Of a stretch of DNA of 33,977 nt, positions 1 through 7,293 are shown piece by piece. The position numbers and the translations under genes were made by a program. Numbering within the stretch: position 1 is the stretch's first letter; each line of letters opens with the position of its first letter. The stretch is from Rothia sp. HMSC078H08 (lineage in GTDB: Bacteria > Actinomycetota > Actinomycetes > Actinomycetales > Micrococcaceae): the NCBI RefSeq assembly GCF_001808955.1, contig NZ_KV795243.1, positions 154,187 to 188,163 on the forward strand. Direction: 5' to 3'. The notes under the pieces were generated by a model. The model saw only the letters and a program-made list of their open reading frames with translations. It was not told the DNA's origin and searched no databases.

Positions 1-196
1 CCCCTTGGTACTATTTCTTCAGAACCCCACGGTTACACGTGCCGCCGAGGCGCCCCATACCTGAGAAAGCACCACCATGATTTTCAAAAAAGTAGGCGAT
101 AGTCGCCCCTACCCCCAGCACGGCATGACCCACGCCGACTGGGGAGGAATCCCGCCGCAGCGGGTACGCCTCGACACCCTTATCACCACCCAAAAA
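1..196 (+). repeat. Left copy of a ~196-bp direct repeat flanking tRNA-Ser
   Basis: This stretch matches 447-645 almost base for base, with one 1-nt indel, a short divergent patch around positions 35-40 and a few point differences. It starts at the window edge, so its true left end is unknown. The right copy starts directly behind the tRNA-Ser terminator, so the left copy may also follow a tRNA lying outside the window. Most point differences in the coding part have T here and C in the right copy. Confidence 0.9.
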
Positions 197-217
197 CAGG
201 GGCACAAGCATCCATAA
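77..217 (+). pseudogene. Truncated 46-codon copy of the conserved 107-residue gene at 524
   Basis: An ATG at 77 opens a 46-codon frame ending in TAA at 215-217. The first 39 or so residues match the protein encoded at 524-847 (same MIFKKVGDSRP start) with two visible amino-acid changes, Ser12 to Tyr and Gln28 to Arg. Similarity stops abruptly after the codons for ITTQK, and a short unrelated tail ending GHKHP follows. The last ~60 residues of the full protein are missing. It is most simply a remnant of a segmental duplication. It could still be translated as a short peptide, because the frame has stayed open and most changes are silent. Confidence 0.75.
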
Positions 218-249
218 ATGTGCTTTCTGTTATTTTTATTGCTCAGGGC

Positions 250-278
250 TTGCATGCTTAGCAAAAGCGTAGTAAGGT
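250..278 (+). promoter_or_regulatory. Probable tRNA-Ser promoter
   Basis: TTGCAT (250-255) and TAAGGT (273-278) are separated by exactly 17 bases. Transcription would start about 30 bases before the tRNA at 317. A perfect 6-bp inverted repeat (CTACGC/GCGTAG, 291-305) lies between promoter and tRNA and may form a small hairpin in the 5' leader. Confidence 0.45.
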
Positions 279-316
279 TTTATTTGTTGCCTACGCAATG
301 CGTAGAAAACATAGCT

Positions 317-404
317 GGAGGATTCGCCTAGCGGCCTATGGCGCACGCCTGGAACGCGTGTTGGGTTAACACCCTCGGAGGTTCAAATCCTCCATCCTCC
401 GCCA
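317..404 (+). tRNA. tRNA-Ser (anticodon GGA)
   Basis: The cloverleaf can be drawn by eye. The acceptor stem is GGAGGAT (317-323) with ATCCTCC (394-400). The anticodon stem CACGC/GCGTG encloses the loop CTGGAAC, giving anticodon GGA, which reads UCC and UCU serine codons. A long class II variable arm typical of serine tRNAs follows. The T-arm is GGAGG-TTCAAAT-CCTCC (377-393). Discriminator G401 is followed by an encoded CCA. It lies between the two copies of the direct repeat. Confidence 0.97.
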
Positions 405-406
405 CC

Positions 407-443
407 GATCCCCGGTCTTAGAATCTAAGACCGGGGATTTTTT
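407..443 (+). terminator. Terminator of tRNA-Ser
   Basis: A 14-bp perfect stem (ATCCCCGGTCTTAG with CTAAGACCGGGGAT) with a 3-nt loop is followed by a run of T. It begins a few bases after the CCA end. Its lower stem and T-run closely resemble the terminator of tRNA-Arg at 28736-28768. Confidence 0.9.
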
Positions 444-446
444 ATA

Positions 447-645
447 CCCCTTGGTACTATTTCTTCAGAACCCCACGGTTCCGGGCGCCGCCGAGGCGCC
501 CCATACCTGTAGAAAGCACCACCATGATCTTCAAAAAAGTAGGCGACAGCCGCCCCTCCCCCCAGCACGGCATGACCCACGCCGACTGGGGAGGAATCCC
601 GCCGCAGCAGGTACGCCTCGACACCCTCATCACCACCCAAAAAAA
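447..645 (+). repeat. Right copy of the direct repeat flanking tRNA-Ser
   Basis: It matches 1-196. It starts directly after the tRNA-Ser terminator and runs about 40 codons into the intact gene at 524, where the two copies diverge within an A-run. Confidence 0.9.
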
Positions 646-847
646 CCTCAACCTCGAGACCCTACTCGCCGAAGACTCCACCTTCTACGGCGACCTCTTC
701 CCGCACGTGGTCAAATGGGGAGGCGAACTCTACCTCGAAGACGGCGTGCACCGCGCACTGCGTAACGCCCTGCACCGCCGCGCCGTCATGTATGCGCGCG
801 TACTGGACCTGGACTCCATCTCCCCGGCGCTGCTGCCCGGCGCGTAA
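524..847 (+). CDS. Conserved small actinobacterial protein of unknown function (107 aa)
   Basis: The protein begins MIFKKVGDSRP and contains a well-formed middle stretch (AEDSTFYGDLFPHVVKW) followed by GELYLEDGVHRALRNAL. From memory, proteins of this size and pattern are widespread in Actinobacteria, and some are labelled VapB-like antitoxins by automated annotation; I cannot confirm that and see no partner toxin gene next to it. The start lies after an AGAAAG stretch, a weak ribosome site. A tRNA-Ser gene is directly upstream and a truncated second copy of the gene's 5' end lies on the other side of that tRNA. The stop codon is part of a 16-bp unit repeated three times (841-888). No signal peptide or membrane segment is visible. 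Confidence 0.8.
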   Translation: MIFKKVGDSRPSPQHGMTHADWGGIPPQQVRLDTLITTQKNLNLETLLAEDSTFYGDLFPHVVKWGGELYLEDGVHRALRNALHRRAVMYARVLDLDSISPALLPGA

Positions 848-888
848 AAACCTACTCGCGTAAAAACCTAACCGCGTAAACGCCTACC
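841..888 (+). repeat. Three tandem 16-bp units starting at the stop codon
   Basis: The units are CGCGTAAAAACCTACT, CGCGTAAAAACCTAAC and CGCGTAAACGCCTACC. The first contains the last sense bases and the TAA stop of the gene at 524. Because 16 is not a multiple of three, the three TAA codons (845, 861, 877) fall in three different reading frames. Confidence 0.85.
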
Positions 889-898
889 CGAATACAGA

Positions 899-946
899 AA
901 ATGCCGCGGACCGATGCAAAGAAGCATCAGGTCCGCGGCATTTTTG
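899..946. terminator. Bidirectional terminator between convergent genes
   Basis: AATGCCGCGGACC (900-912) pairs perfectly with GGTCCGCGGCATT (930-942), and the loop can extend the stem through GATGC/GCATC. TTTTT follows on the plus strand and an A-rich stretch (T-rich on minus) precedes it. It can serve both the gene at 524 (plus) and the TetR gene at 991 (minus). Confidence 0.88.
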
Positions 947-990
947 TGACGTATAACTGAGCTACGTTCCGCTACGCAGAGATACCACGC

Positions 991-1686
991 TTAGGACGCA
1001 ACCTTCAGGCCCGCCTCCTGCACCGGGGATTGCTCCGGCAGGGACTCCTCGGAATCCAGGCGAACCGGGTTGCCCTCGGCGTCAAAACGCGCGCCCAGGC
1101 CCATCTGAATAAAACGGATAGTATTCAGAATCTGGCGCTCACGGGTTTCCTCATCCGGTGCGTCCTCGGCGCGACCGGCGCTTGAGGAGAGGGAGCCGTG
1201 CACGAGCATCGCCAGTTCGCGAATGTCGTTCTTCGGAATGTAGTTCTCGGCAATGGCGGCAGAAAGAATATGCGCGAGCACCATCTGCAGCTCGTGAACG
1301 TGCTTGCCGAGCTTCGCGTAGGACTCGGGGGAGAGCATGGAGCGCATCGCAGGGCCCGGAGGCAGGTGGCGGCGCGCCAGGTCGTTGATTTGCAAGCGAA
1401 TGTAGACCGCGAGCTGGTCAATCGGGTTTTCGATGCCCTCCAGGCCGACGCGCAGCTCGTTGAGGAAGCGTTCGGTCTCGTCCAGGGCGTAGGCGACCAG
1501 CAGTTCGCCCATGTCGGCGAAGTAGTTGTAGACCGCGGTGCGGCCGATTCCGGCGTTCTTGGCGACGTCGGTCATGGTCAGGCCGGAGAGGCCGCGGTTG
1601 TAGAGGATCTCGCCGAAGGAGTTGAGGATGGCGCGCTTGGTGTTTTCGCGCTGGGCGGCGTTGGTTGCTGCAGAAATACGAGGCAT
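991..1686 (-). CDS. TetR/AcrR-family transcriptional regulator
   Basis: The 231-residue protein has an N-terminal TetR-type helix-turn-helix at about residues 15-62, with the recognition-helix pattern AGIGRTAVYNYFADMGELL. An all-helical ligand-binding part follows and the C-terminal ~35 residues look disordered and acidic. The family normally represses neighbouring genes or itself. The ATG at 1686 has TAGAGT ending exactly six bases upstream and no good ribosome site, so a leaderless mRNA is likely. Two nested inverted repeats overlap this promoter (1688-1740) and suggest autoregulation. The hydrolase at 1796 lies upstream on the same strand with a 109-bp gap and is the natural candidate for a co-regulated gene, but nothing shows this directly. 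The ligand is unknown. Confidence 0.9.
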   Translation of the reverse strand: MPRISAATNAAQRENTKRAILNSFGEILYNRGLSGLTMTDVAKNAGIGRTAVYNYFADMGELLVAYALDETERFLNELRVGLEGIENPIDQLAVYIRLQINDLARRHLPPGPAMRSMLSPESYAKLGKHVHELQMVLAHILSAAIAENYIPKNDIRELAMLVHGSLSSSAGRAEDAPDEETRERQILNTIRFIQMGLGARFDAEGNPVRLDSEESLPEQSPVQEAGLKVAS

Positions 1687-1687
1687 A

Positions 1688-1740
1688 GTGACACTCTACC
1701 CCAAATCGTCAGCAAATGACGAATTTATCGAATGTGTCAC
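1688..1740. promoter_or_regulatory. Nested inverted repeats, candidate TetR operator
   Basis: The inner dyad is TCGTCA-GCAAA-TGACGA (1706-1722) with perfect 6-bp arms. An outer pair of 7-bp arms, GTGACAC (1688-1694) and GTGTCAC (1734-1740), surrounds it. The -10-like TAGAGT (1693-1698 on the minus strand) of the TetR gene overlaps the outer arm. This placement is typical of an autoregulatory operator. Confidence 0.55.
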
Positions 1741-1795
1741 CAAGAAATTTGCCCAATCCATGCGAATTTTCACAAATATGACAGAACGACCGGCA

Positions 1796-2848
1796 CTACA
1801 AGAAGCCCAAACGCGTAGCAGCCGCCAAATCAGCACCCACCAACGACGCAATCGGATACCCCGTATGGCCACGCCCCGGAGTCACCTGCAACAAAGTCCG
1901 CGCACCCAAACCCTCGTAGAACGCACTACCCTCCTGCACCGCAATCCGCGCCGACCAACTCCCCTCAGAACTCGTCGCCATACGCCGACGAGCCGACGGC
2001 GAACGACCATCCAGCACACCCACATGCCAGCTCATCAACAGATGCGCATGCGAAGAAGGATTCAGCGCAGCCCGCTCACGCACCCGAGCCGGCACGCCGT
2101 CAGTACCGCCGCCACCGATAAAGGTGGCGCCACCTCCACGAATCCACTCAATATCGTGTGACAGCAGCTCGTAGCTGAGGAACTCGGCGCCACCCGAATA
2201 GCCCGCAAGCCAGATACGGCTCGTATCCACCCCGTACGCCAGGGCAATTTCCTCAATGAGGGCGCGAACCATCCTGCCGTTCGAGCGGGCACGAACCCAC
2301 CAGTTATAGGTCAGCGGAGGCGCATAAGAATCACCATCGGCCAGACGCGGCTCCCGCATACTACCCGGCGACAGCACCGGCACCGACAGCATATTGAACT
2401 CAGCCGCCACCTGCGCCAACTCGGCACGCAACGGGGAGTCGCGGCGCAACAGGCGGCTACCGGCACGCGAGAGGTGGTCACCATCAAAATAGAACAGCAC
2501 ACCGGGCGCAGACTCAGAATCGGTCAGAAGATACAGGTTATCGACCCGATAGTAGATATTACGCCCGCGATGCGTAAACGATCGGTAACCGAGCAACTCA
2601 GACGAAGCCAGAAACATCGGCTCCAGCAGGGAAAGACCGGTGCGCACAGCCTGCGCCGCATAGGTGAACAGCGGATGCAGACGCGGAATATGCGCGCTCA
2701 GCCGCCGCTGGTTACGGTGCCGCCGCCTACGCACCTGCTGTGAAGAACCCCGTACCGACCGCCGAAGCGAGGCGCGTAGCGCACGCCCCGCCCCCAGCAG
2801 GGATACCACCTGCTCAGTGCGGTGAATTCCGTGGCCCAGATTCTTCAT
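1796..2848 (-). CDS. Alpha/beta hydrolase, esterase/depolymerase-like
   Basis: This 350-residue protein carries the nucleophile elbow LAGYSGGAEF with Ser218 in a G-x-S-x-G context, and a likely catalytic His328 in TPGRGHTGYP. Asp280 (GVLDGRS) is a candidate acid residue, but that is a guess from order alone. A FYFDGDH segment near 119-125 could carry the oxyanion region. The core resembles PHB-depolymerase/esterase-like hydrolases. The first ~55 residues are very rich in arginine (RRRRHRNQRR) and contain no signal peptide or membrane helix, so it is probably cytoplasmic with a basic N-terminal extension. The ATG at 2848 is preceded by TACAAT with exactly six bases between, so the mRNA may be leaderless. 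The substrate cannot be stated. Confidence 0.8.
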   Translation of the reverse strand: MKNLGHGIHRTEQVVSLLGAGRALRASLRRSVRGSSQQVRRRRHRNQRRLSAHIPRLHPLFTYAAQAVRTGLSLLEPMFLASSELLGYRSFTHRGRNIYYRVDNLYLLTDSESAPGVLFYFDGDHLSRAGSRLLRRDSPLRAELAQVAAEFNMLSVPVLSPGSMREPRLADGDSYAPPLTYNWWVRARSNGRMVRALIEEIALAYGVDTSRIWLAGYSGGAEFLSYELLSHDIEWIRGGGATFIGGGGTDGVPARVRERAALNPSSHAHLLMSWHVGVLDGRSPSARRRMATSSEGSWSARIAVQEGSAFYEGLGARTLLQVTPGRGHTGYPIASLVGADLAAATRLGFL

Positions 2849-2854
2849 ACATTT

Positions 2855-2860
2855 ATTGTA
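2855..2860 (-). promoter_or_regulatory. -10 hexamer giving a probable leaderless mRNA for the hydrolase
   Basis: TACAAT on the minus strand ends six bases before the ATG at 2848. A -10 box in this position places the transcript start on or next to the A of ATG. There is no Shine-Dalgarno-like stretch in between. Confidence 0.5.
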
Positions 2861-2983
2861 AATGTGCGGTCAGGAAGGCTGGCGGGGTGGTCATGAGCGT
2901 CCACACTCTTGAACGAAGTCCGTAAACCTGCCGCCGCCACGGCATATAGGTACTATTAGATAAGCTCGGGTGGCAGACGAGCC

Positions 2984-3014
2984 GGTGAACCCTGCCCTGC
3001 ATTGCAGGCTCACC
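2984..3014 (+). other. Stem-loop in the leader of the queuosine-precursor transporter
   Basis: An outer 5-bp stem GGTGA/TCACC and an inner 5-bp stem CCTGC/GCAGG (loop ATT) form a bulged hairpin about 70 bases before the chosen start at 3082. I compared it with the preQ1 riboswitch consensus as I remember it and saw no match. It may be a regulatory RNA element or chance. Confidence 0.3.
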
Positions 3015-3081
3015 ACCACGCGTGAAGGCTCGTGCCTTACGTGAAGAAACACATCGCATGAAGAAAGACTTGGGGAAAGTA

Positions 3082-3810
3082 ATGGCTAAACCCGTTAGCG
3101 AATCTATGGCTCAGACGAGCACCGTTACGGTGCCCTGGGCTGGTCGCCGCGGCTACTTTGATCTGCTGCTGGGCGCATCCTGCGTCATCCTGATCATCTC
3201 GAATATTGGTGCAACCAAGGGTGTGGAGTTCGGCCCGCTGCCCTTCGAACTGCCCCTGATTGGCTCGACCATTGTCACCGATGGTGGTTTCTTCCTCTTC
3301 CCGCTCGCCTACGTGATTGGCGACCTTCTTTCTGAGGTGTACGGCTTTAAGCGTGCCCGCCGCGCGATTGTGGCCTCCTTCGGCTCGGCTGCTTTTGCTG
3401 CCCTGTGTTTCTTGCTGATCGTGCACCTGCCCGCTGCGAGCTTCTACACCGGCCAGGAGGCATTCGCTAGCGTACTGGGCCCGGTCTGGCAGATTTTTAC
3501 GGGCTCCCTGCTCGGTTACCTCTTCGGTCAGACCCTGAATGCCTGGGTTATGGTGGCAATGAAGAAGGCAAGCAAGGGCCGTTTCCTGTGGCTGCGTATG
3601 ATCGTCTCCACCCTGGTCGGTGAGCTGCTCGACACCCTCATCTTCTGCTCCATCGCGGCACCGGTGCTCGGCATCGACACCGTGGAAGCATTCATCAACT
3701 ACGTACTGATCGGCTATATCTATAAGTGCCTGGTCGAGGTGATCCTCATGCCGATCAGCTACCCGATTATTGGTTGGTTCAAGCGTCACGAACTCGAGTA
3801 CGTGGCATAA
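3082..3810 (+). CDS. yhhQ: Queuosine precursor transporter, YhhQ/VUT family
   Basis: About six hydrophobic segments are visible. The family-typical features are an early SNIGATKGVEF-like motif, the acidic/polar TDGGFFLFPLAYVIGDLLSEVYGF stretch, and a late GYIYKCLVEVILMPISYPII-like helix. YhhQ proteins import 7-deazaguanine precursors (preQ0, preQ1) or queuine across the cytoplasmic membrane for queuosine tRNA modification. I chose the ATG at 3082 because GGGGAAAG lies just upstream (3072-3079); this gives 242 aa, close to the 221 aa of E. coli YhhQ. An in-frame GTG at 3022 and an ATG at 3058 lack good ribosome sites. A tgt gene lies 7 kb downstream on the other strand, and no queuosine biosynthesis genes are in the window. 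This fits salvage rather than synthesis. Confidence 0.9.
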   Translation: MAKPVSESMAQTSTVTVPWAGRRGYFDLLLGASCVILIISNIGATKGVEFGPLPFELPLIGSTIVTDGGFFLFPLAYVIGDLLSEVYGFKRARRAIVASFGSAAFAALCFLLIVHLPAASFYTGQEAFASVLGPVWQIFTGSLLGYLFGQTLNAWVMVAMKKASKGRFLWLRMIVSTLVGELLDTLIFCSIAAPVLGIDTVEAFINYVLIGYIYKCLVEVILMPISYPIIGWFKRHELEYVA

Positions 3811-3836
3811 GCTAACCTCCTGACAGCTGATGTGCA

Positions 3837-3867
3837 GAGCCGCCCGGCCTAACGACCGGGCGGCATT
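3837..3867 (+). terminator. Hairpin after the transporter
   Basis: GCCGCCCGG (3839-3847) pairs perfectly with CCGGGCGGC (3856-3864) across an 8-nt loop. The T-run is poor, so termination strength is uncertain. Confidence 0.65.
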
Positions 3868-3917
3868 GCCATTTCAGCTTTATTCAATACACAGCATGTC
3901 TAAGAAAGAGATACGTT

Positions 3918-5372
3918 ATGTCTAAACTGCAGGGGAACACCCCCGAGCAGTCGGAGAAGAACGACTCGTTGAATCGTTCCCTCTCCCACGGCCAGTTGAC
4001 CATGATTGCGATGGGCTTGGCGCTGGGTACGGGCCTGTTCCTGGGCTCCTCCTCCGCCATTAAAATTGCGGGCCCCGGCGCAATCCTCTCTTACGCTATT
4101 GGTTCGATGATTGCGGCAACCATTGCTGCGTGCGCGGGCGAAATGTCCGTGCGTCACCCCGTCCAGGGCGGTTTCGGCACCATTGCGAGCCGATACCTGA
4201 ACCCCTTTAGCGGCTACCTGACTCGCTGGGCGTATTGGGCGTGCACCGTGCCGCTGGCTGGCGCTGAGCTGGTGGCGGTTGGCCACTACATGGCGTACTG
4301 GTTCCCGGACGTTCCCCTGGCTGTGTTCGTCGCCCTCTTCGGCGCAATTATTCTGGTGCTGAACCTGGTGAGCGTGAAGTCCTTCGGCGCCCTGGAGTTC
4401 ATGCTCTCTTCGATTAAGGTTTCTGCCGTCATCGTGTTCATGGTGATTGGTGTACTGCTGGTGTTCGTGGGCCTGCCCGGTCATGCCGCGGCGGGTACCG
4501 CAAACCTCGTGAACGACGGTGGCTTCCTGCCCAACGGCCCGGCATCCATCTGGATTTCGATGGCTGTTGTCATGTTCTCCTTCGGCGGTGTGGAAATGAT
4601 TTCTCTCTCCGCAGCGGAGGCGAAAGACCCGGCACGCTCGGTGGCAACCAGCGTGAAGGCAATGATTTGGCGCCTGTCCACCTTCTACGTGGTGTCCATG
4701 GCAATTATTCTGTGCCTGGTGCCCTGGCAGACCGCCGCACAGAACTCGGAGCTGACCGAGTCGCCGTTCGTGCTCGTCTTCTCTGAGCTGGGTATCCCCT
4801 TCGCCGCGGACATCATGAACTTCGTGGTGCTCGTTGCTGCGCTCTCTGGCGCTAACGCCTCCCTGTACGCGGCAACTCGCCTGCTGCACGCCCTGGGCTC
4901 TGACCGTATGGCTCCCGCAGTGGCTGCACGCACCTCCTCGCGCGGCGTGCCGGTCGTGGCTCTGCTCATCTCCTTCACCGGCGTTGTCGTGGCAACCGTG
5001 ATGGCTGTTGCCAAGATTGGCGACATCTTTGCGCTGCTCATGGCGCTGGTGACCCTGTGCATCCTGGTTGTGTGGGTCATGATTCTGCTGACCTACCAGG
5101 CGTACAAGAAGGACCAGAAGGACGCCTCCTCCTTCACCGTGCTGGGTGGCCGCGTCACCGCAGGTCTGGCTCTGGCGGGTGTTCTGGCGACCCTGGCGGC
5201 AATGTTCATGCTGCCTGGCTCGGGCGTTCAGGAATCGATCATGGTCGGCATCGTCTTCTTCGTGCTGATTTCTATTGGCTACGCCATCTCCTCGAAGGTT
5301 CAGGGCGGTTATGAGCGCCCCGACCTGGACGCTATGCACGCCGACGAGAACACCAGCGCGGCACAGCACTAA
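3918..5372 (+). CDS. Amino-acid permease, APC superfamily (first of a tandem pair)
   Basis: The 484-residue protein has about 12 hydrophobic segments. It starts with the conserved N-terminal APC block SHGQLTMIAMGLALGTGLFLGSS, where the glycine-rich unwound first helix binds the substrate backbone. Further family marks are EMSVRHPVQGGFGTIASRYL and the helix-6 FSFGGVEMISLSAAEAKDP. It most resembles the GabP/AnsP/ProY group of proton-coupled amino-acid importers, but the substrate cannot be read from sequence. The ATG at 3918 follows AGAAAGAG with suitable spacing. A close paralogue follows at 5599 in the same direction, but a strong terminator (5398-5441) separates them, so they are separate transcription units. 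The C-terminal tail is hydrophilic and ends in a histidine/alanine-rich stretch. Confidence 0.93.
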   Translation: MSKLQGNTPEQSEKNDSLNRSLSHGQLTMIAMGLALGTGLFLGSSSAIKIAGPGAILSYAIGSMIAATIAACAGEMSVRHPVQGGFGTIASRYLNPFSGYLTRWAYWACTVPLAGAELVAVGHYMAYWFPDVPLAVFVALFGAIILVLNLVSVKSFGALEFMLSSIKVSAVIVFMVIGVLLVFVGLPGHAAAGTANLVNDGGFLPNGPASIWISMAVVMFSFGGVEMISLSAAEAKDPARSVATSVKAMIWRLSTFYVVSMAIILCLVPWQTAAQNSELTESPFVLVFSELGIPFAADIMNFVVLVAALSGANASLYAATRLLHALGSDRMAPAVAARTSSRGVPVVALLISFTGVVVATVMAVAKIGDIFALLMALVTLCILVVWVMILLTYQAYKKDQKDASSFTVLGGRVTAGLALAGVLATLAAMFMLPGSGVQESIMVGIVFFVLISIGYAISSKVQGGYERPDLDAMHADENTSAAQH

Positions 5373-5397
5373 ATAAAGCCTCGCGAGGCTAAAACAT

Positions 5398-5441
5398 AAA
5401 AGGCACCGGATGGGGGAGCACCCCCGTTCGGTGCCTTTTCG
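5398..5441 (+). terminator. Rho-independent terminator after the first permease
   Basis: AAAAGGCACCG pairs with CGGTGCCTTTT, with an inner GGGGG/CCCCC pairing in the loop, ending in TTTT. The A-flank makes it potentially bidirectional. Confidence 0.9.
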
Positions 5442-5490
5442 CTTTTGTACCCTAGACGGCGCTGTTCTGAGCGGTGTGAGTGTGCCCGTA

Positions 5491-5506
5491 GAATAGTTAA
5501 CTATTC
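5491..5506. promoter_or_regulatory. 16-bp perfect palindrome upstream of the second permease
   Basis: GAATAGTTAACTATTC is fully self-complementary and AT-rich in a GC-rich context. It sits 92 bases before the GTG start of the second permease and is absent before the first. It looks like an operator for a dimeric regulator of the MarR, GntR or TetR kind, though no such regulator gene adjoins it. Confidence 0.6.
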
Positions 5507-5598
5507 GTACCCGTCAACGAGGCTAGAAGCCGCAGAAGCCGGGTGCGAGCACACATTGCACATCACGCCCCTAAGGCGTACTGACGGAAGGCACCTTC

Positions 5599-7104
5599 GT
5601 GTCCCACAACGACGATACCCGCAGCCACGCTGCAGCGGGGACCGCCGGATCGCGCACCCTGAAGCGTTCTCTGTCCCACGGACAGATGACCATGATCGTG
5701 ATGGGTTCCGCGCTCGGTACGGGCCTCTTCTTGGGTTCGGGCACCGCCATTGCGATGGCTGGTCCCGCGGTCATTCTCACCTACGCTATTGGTTCTGCGC
5801 TCGCTTCGGTGATTGGCGCGGCAACCGGTGAAATGGCGGTTCGCTACCCTGTCCGCGGCGGTTTCGGTACTATTGCTACCCGCTACCTGGGCCCCTTCGC
5901 GGGCTTTTTGACTCGCATCGCCTACTGGACGGCGACTGTGCTGATTGCCGGTGTTGAGCTGGTGTCGGTTGCGATGTACTTGAATTATTGGTGGCCGCAG
6001 CTTCCGCTGTGGGCGGGTATTGCCGCGTTTGGTGTGGCGCTGATTGTGCTGAACCTGACCAGCGTGAAGTCTTTCGGCATGTTGGAGTTCTTCCTGTCTT
6101 CGATTAAGGTCATTTCGATTGTTGCCTTCCTGCTGGTGGGCCTGTGCCTGGTTTTCTTCGGTCTGCCCGGTCACGCTGCGGTGGGTACCGCGAACCTCTT
6201 CAACGACGGCGGTTTCATGCCTAACGGCCCCCAGTCGGTGTGGCTGTCGCTGGCTGTTGTGATGTTCTCCTTCGGCGGTATTGAGATGATCTCGATCTCC
6301 GCTGCGGAGGCGAAGGATCCTTCTCGTTCGGTGCGTTCCTCAGCGAAGGCGATGATGATCCGCCTGGTAACCTTCTACGTGCTGGCAGTTCTGATTGTTG
6401 TTGCTATCATTCCGTGGCGTTCGGCCTCGGGCATAGGCGATGCGGTGGATGCTTCCCCGTTCGTTCTGGTCTTTGAACAGCTCGGCATTCAGGGCGTGGC
6501 GCACTTCGTGAACTTTGTGGTACTGATTGCGGCGCTGTCGAGCGCGAACGCAAACCTGTACGCGGGTGCGCGTCTGCTGCACTCCCTGGCGGCTGACGGC
6601 ATGGCGCCTCGCCAGCTGGCTCAGGTGAACCGTGCTGGCGTTCCGGCTCGCGCAGTGTGGGCGTCGACCAGCGGCATGGTCATTGCTATTCTGCTGGCGC
6701 TGTACAGCCCGAAGGAAGCGTTCCTCTCCATGATTTTCGTGATCATGGTGTGCGCACTGACCGTGTGGGTTCTGATTCTGTTCGCTTACGTTGTCTACAA
6801 GCGTGTTGAGCCTGCAACCAATGGTTTCCGCCTGTGGGGTGGCCAGTTCACCGCGGCGGTTGGCGTTTTGCTGCTCTTCGCGGTGTGGGTTGCGCTCTTC
6901 ATGGTGCGCGGTTCTATGGTTCCGGCAATTGTGGGCGTGGGCTACTTTGTGGTGCTGAGCCTGCTGTACTTTGCTCGTATCCGCCACACTCACGTGATTG
7001 ATGAGCAGACCTTCGTGGAGGCTCAGCAGGCAACTGCCGAGTACGATGCCATGAAGTACGACGCTGATCATGCCCTGGAGACTGCGGCGAAGCTGGGCCG
7101 TTAG
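5599..7104 (+). CDS. Amino-acid permease, APC superfamily (second of a tandem pair)
   Basis: This 501-residue paralogue of the protein at 3918 shares long blocks with it: the LSHGQ-TMI helix-1 block with GTGLFLGS, the R-PV-GGFGTIA block, LNLTSVKSFGMLEF, GLPGHAA-GTANLFNDGGF-PNGP and the FSFGGIEMIS-SAAEAKDPSRS stretch. About 12 membrane segments are visible. It is a proton-coupled amino-acid importer of the plasma membrane with unknown substrate. The start is GTG at 5599, supported by ACGGAAGG eight bases upstream. It differs from the first copy mainly in the last third and in the C-terminal tail, so substrate preference or regulation may have diverged. A 16-bp palindrome lies in its promoter region. 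Confidence 0.92.
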   Translation: MSHNDDTRSHAAAGTAGSRTLKRSLSHGQMTMIVMGSALGTGLFLGSGTAIAMAGPAVILTYAIGSALASVIGAATGEMAVRYPVRGGFGTIATRYLGPFAGFLTRIAYWTATVLIAGVELVSVAMYLNYWWPQLPLWAGIAAFGVALIVLNLTSVKSFGMLEFFLSSIKVISIVAFLLVGLCLVFFGLPGHAAVGTANLFNDGGFMPNGPQSVWLSLAVVMFSFGGIEMISISAAEAKDPSRSVRSSAKAMMIRLVTFYVLAVLIVVAIIPWRSASGIGDAVDASPFVLVFEQLGIQGVAHFVNFVVLIAALSSANANLYAGARLLHSLAADGMAPRQLAQVNRAGVPARAVWASTSGMVIAILLALYSPKEAFLSMIFVIMVCALTVWVLILFAYVVYKRVEPATNGFRLWGGQFTAAVGVLLLFAVWVALFMVRGSMVPAIVGVGYFVVLSLLYFARIRHTHVIDEQTFVEAQQATAEYDAMKYDADHALETAAKLGR

Positions 7105-7293
7105 GTTCTGCAGCTGCCGGGAGGGCCGGTGTTGGGGCCTGCAGAGACTCCAACACAGTAATAAACGAAAAATACGGAAAATTTCTGGAATTCCTCGTAA
7201 TAAAACCGTAAAAATGCAGTTGGCCCTCAGAGTGGGGTCTATCATAGACAGTGAACCGTATGATCTTGTATGCGTTCAAATGTCTGTGTGTTG

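Noticed and set aside
1..645. Prophage or genomic-island attachment site at tRNA-Ser
   Set aside because: The direct repeats include a gene fragment, not the 3' end of the tRNA, and no integrase is present in the window. A segmental duplication explains the data better.
2940..3081. preQ1 riboswitch before the queuosine transporter
   Set aside because: I looked for the short pseudoknot pattern with an A-rich tail before the ribosome site and did not find it. Only a bulged hairpin is present.
3896..3925. Nine-codon upstream frame (MSKKEIRYV) overlapping the first permease start
   Set aside because: It has no ribosome site, and the overlap arises from a chance repeat of ATGTCTAA. A leader-peptide role would need several regulatory codons, which are absent.
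3900..5369. 489-codon open frame on the minus strand opposite the first permease
   Set aside because: It is the antisense shadow of a strongly supported membrane protein gene. The translation is rich in His, Gln and Gly without any domain pattern.
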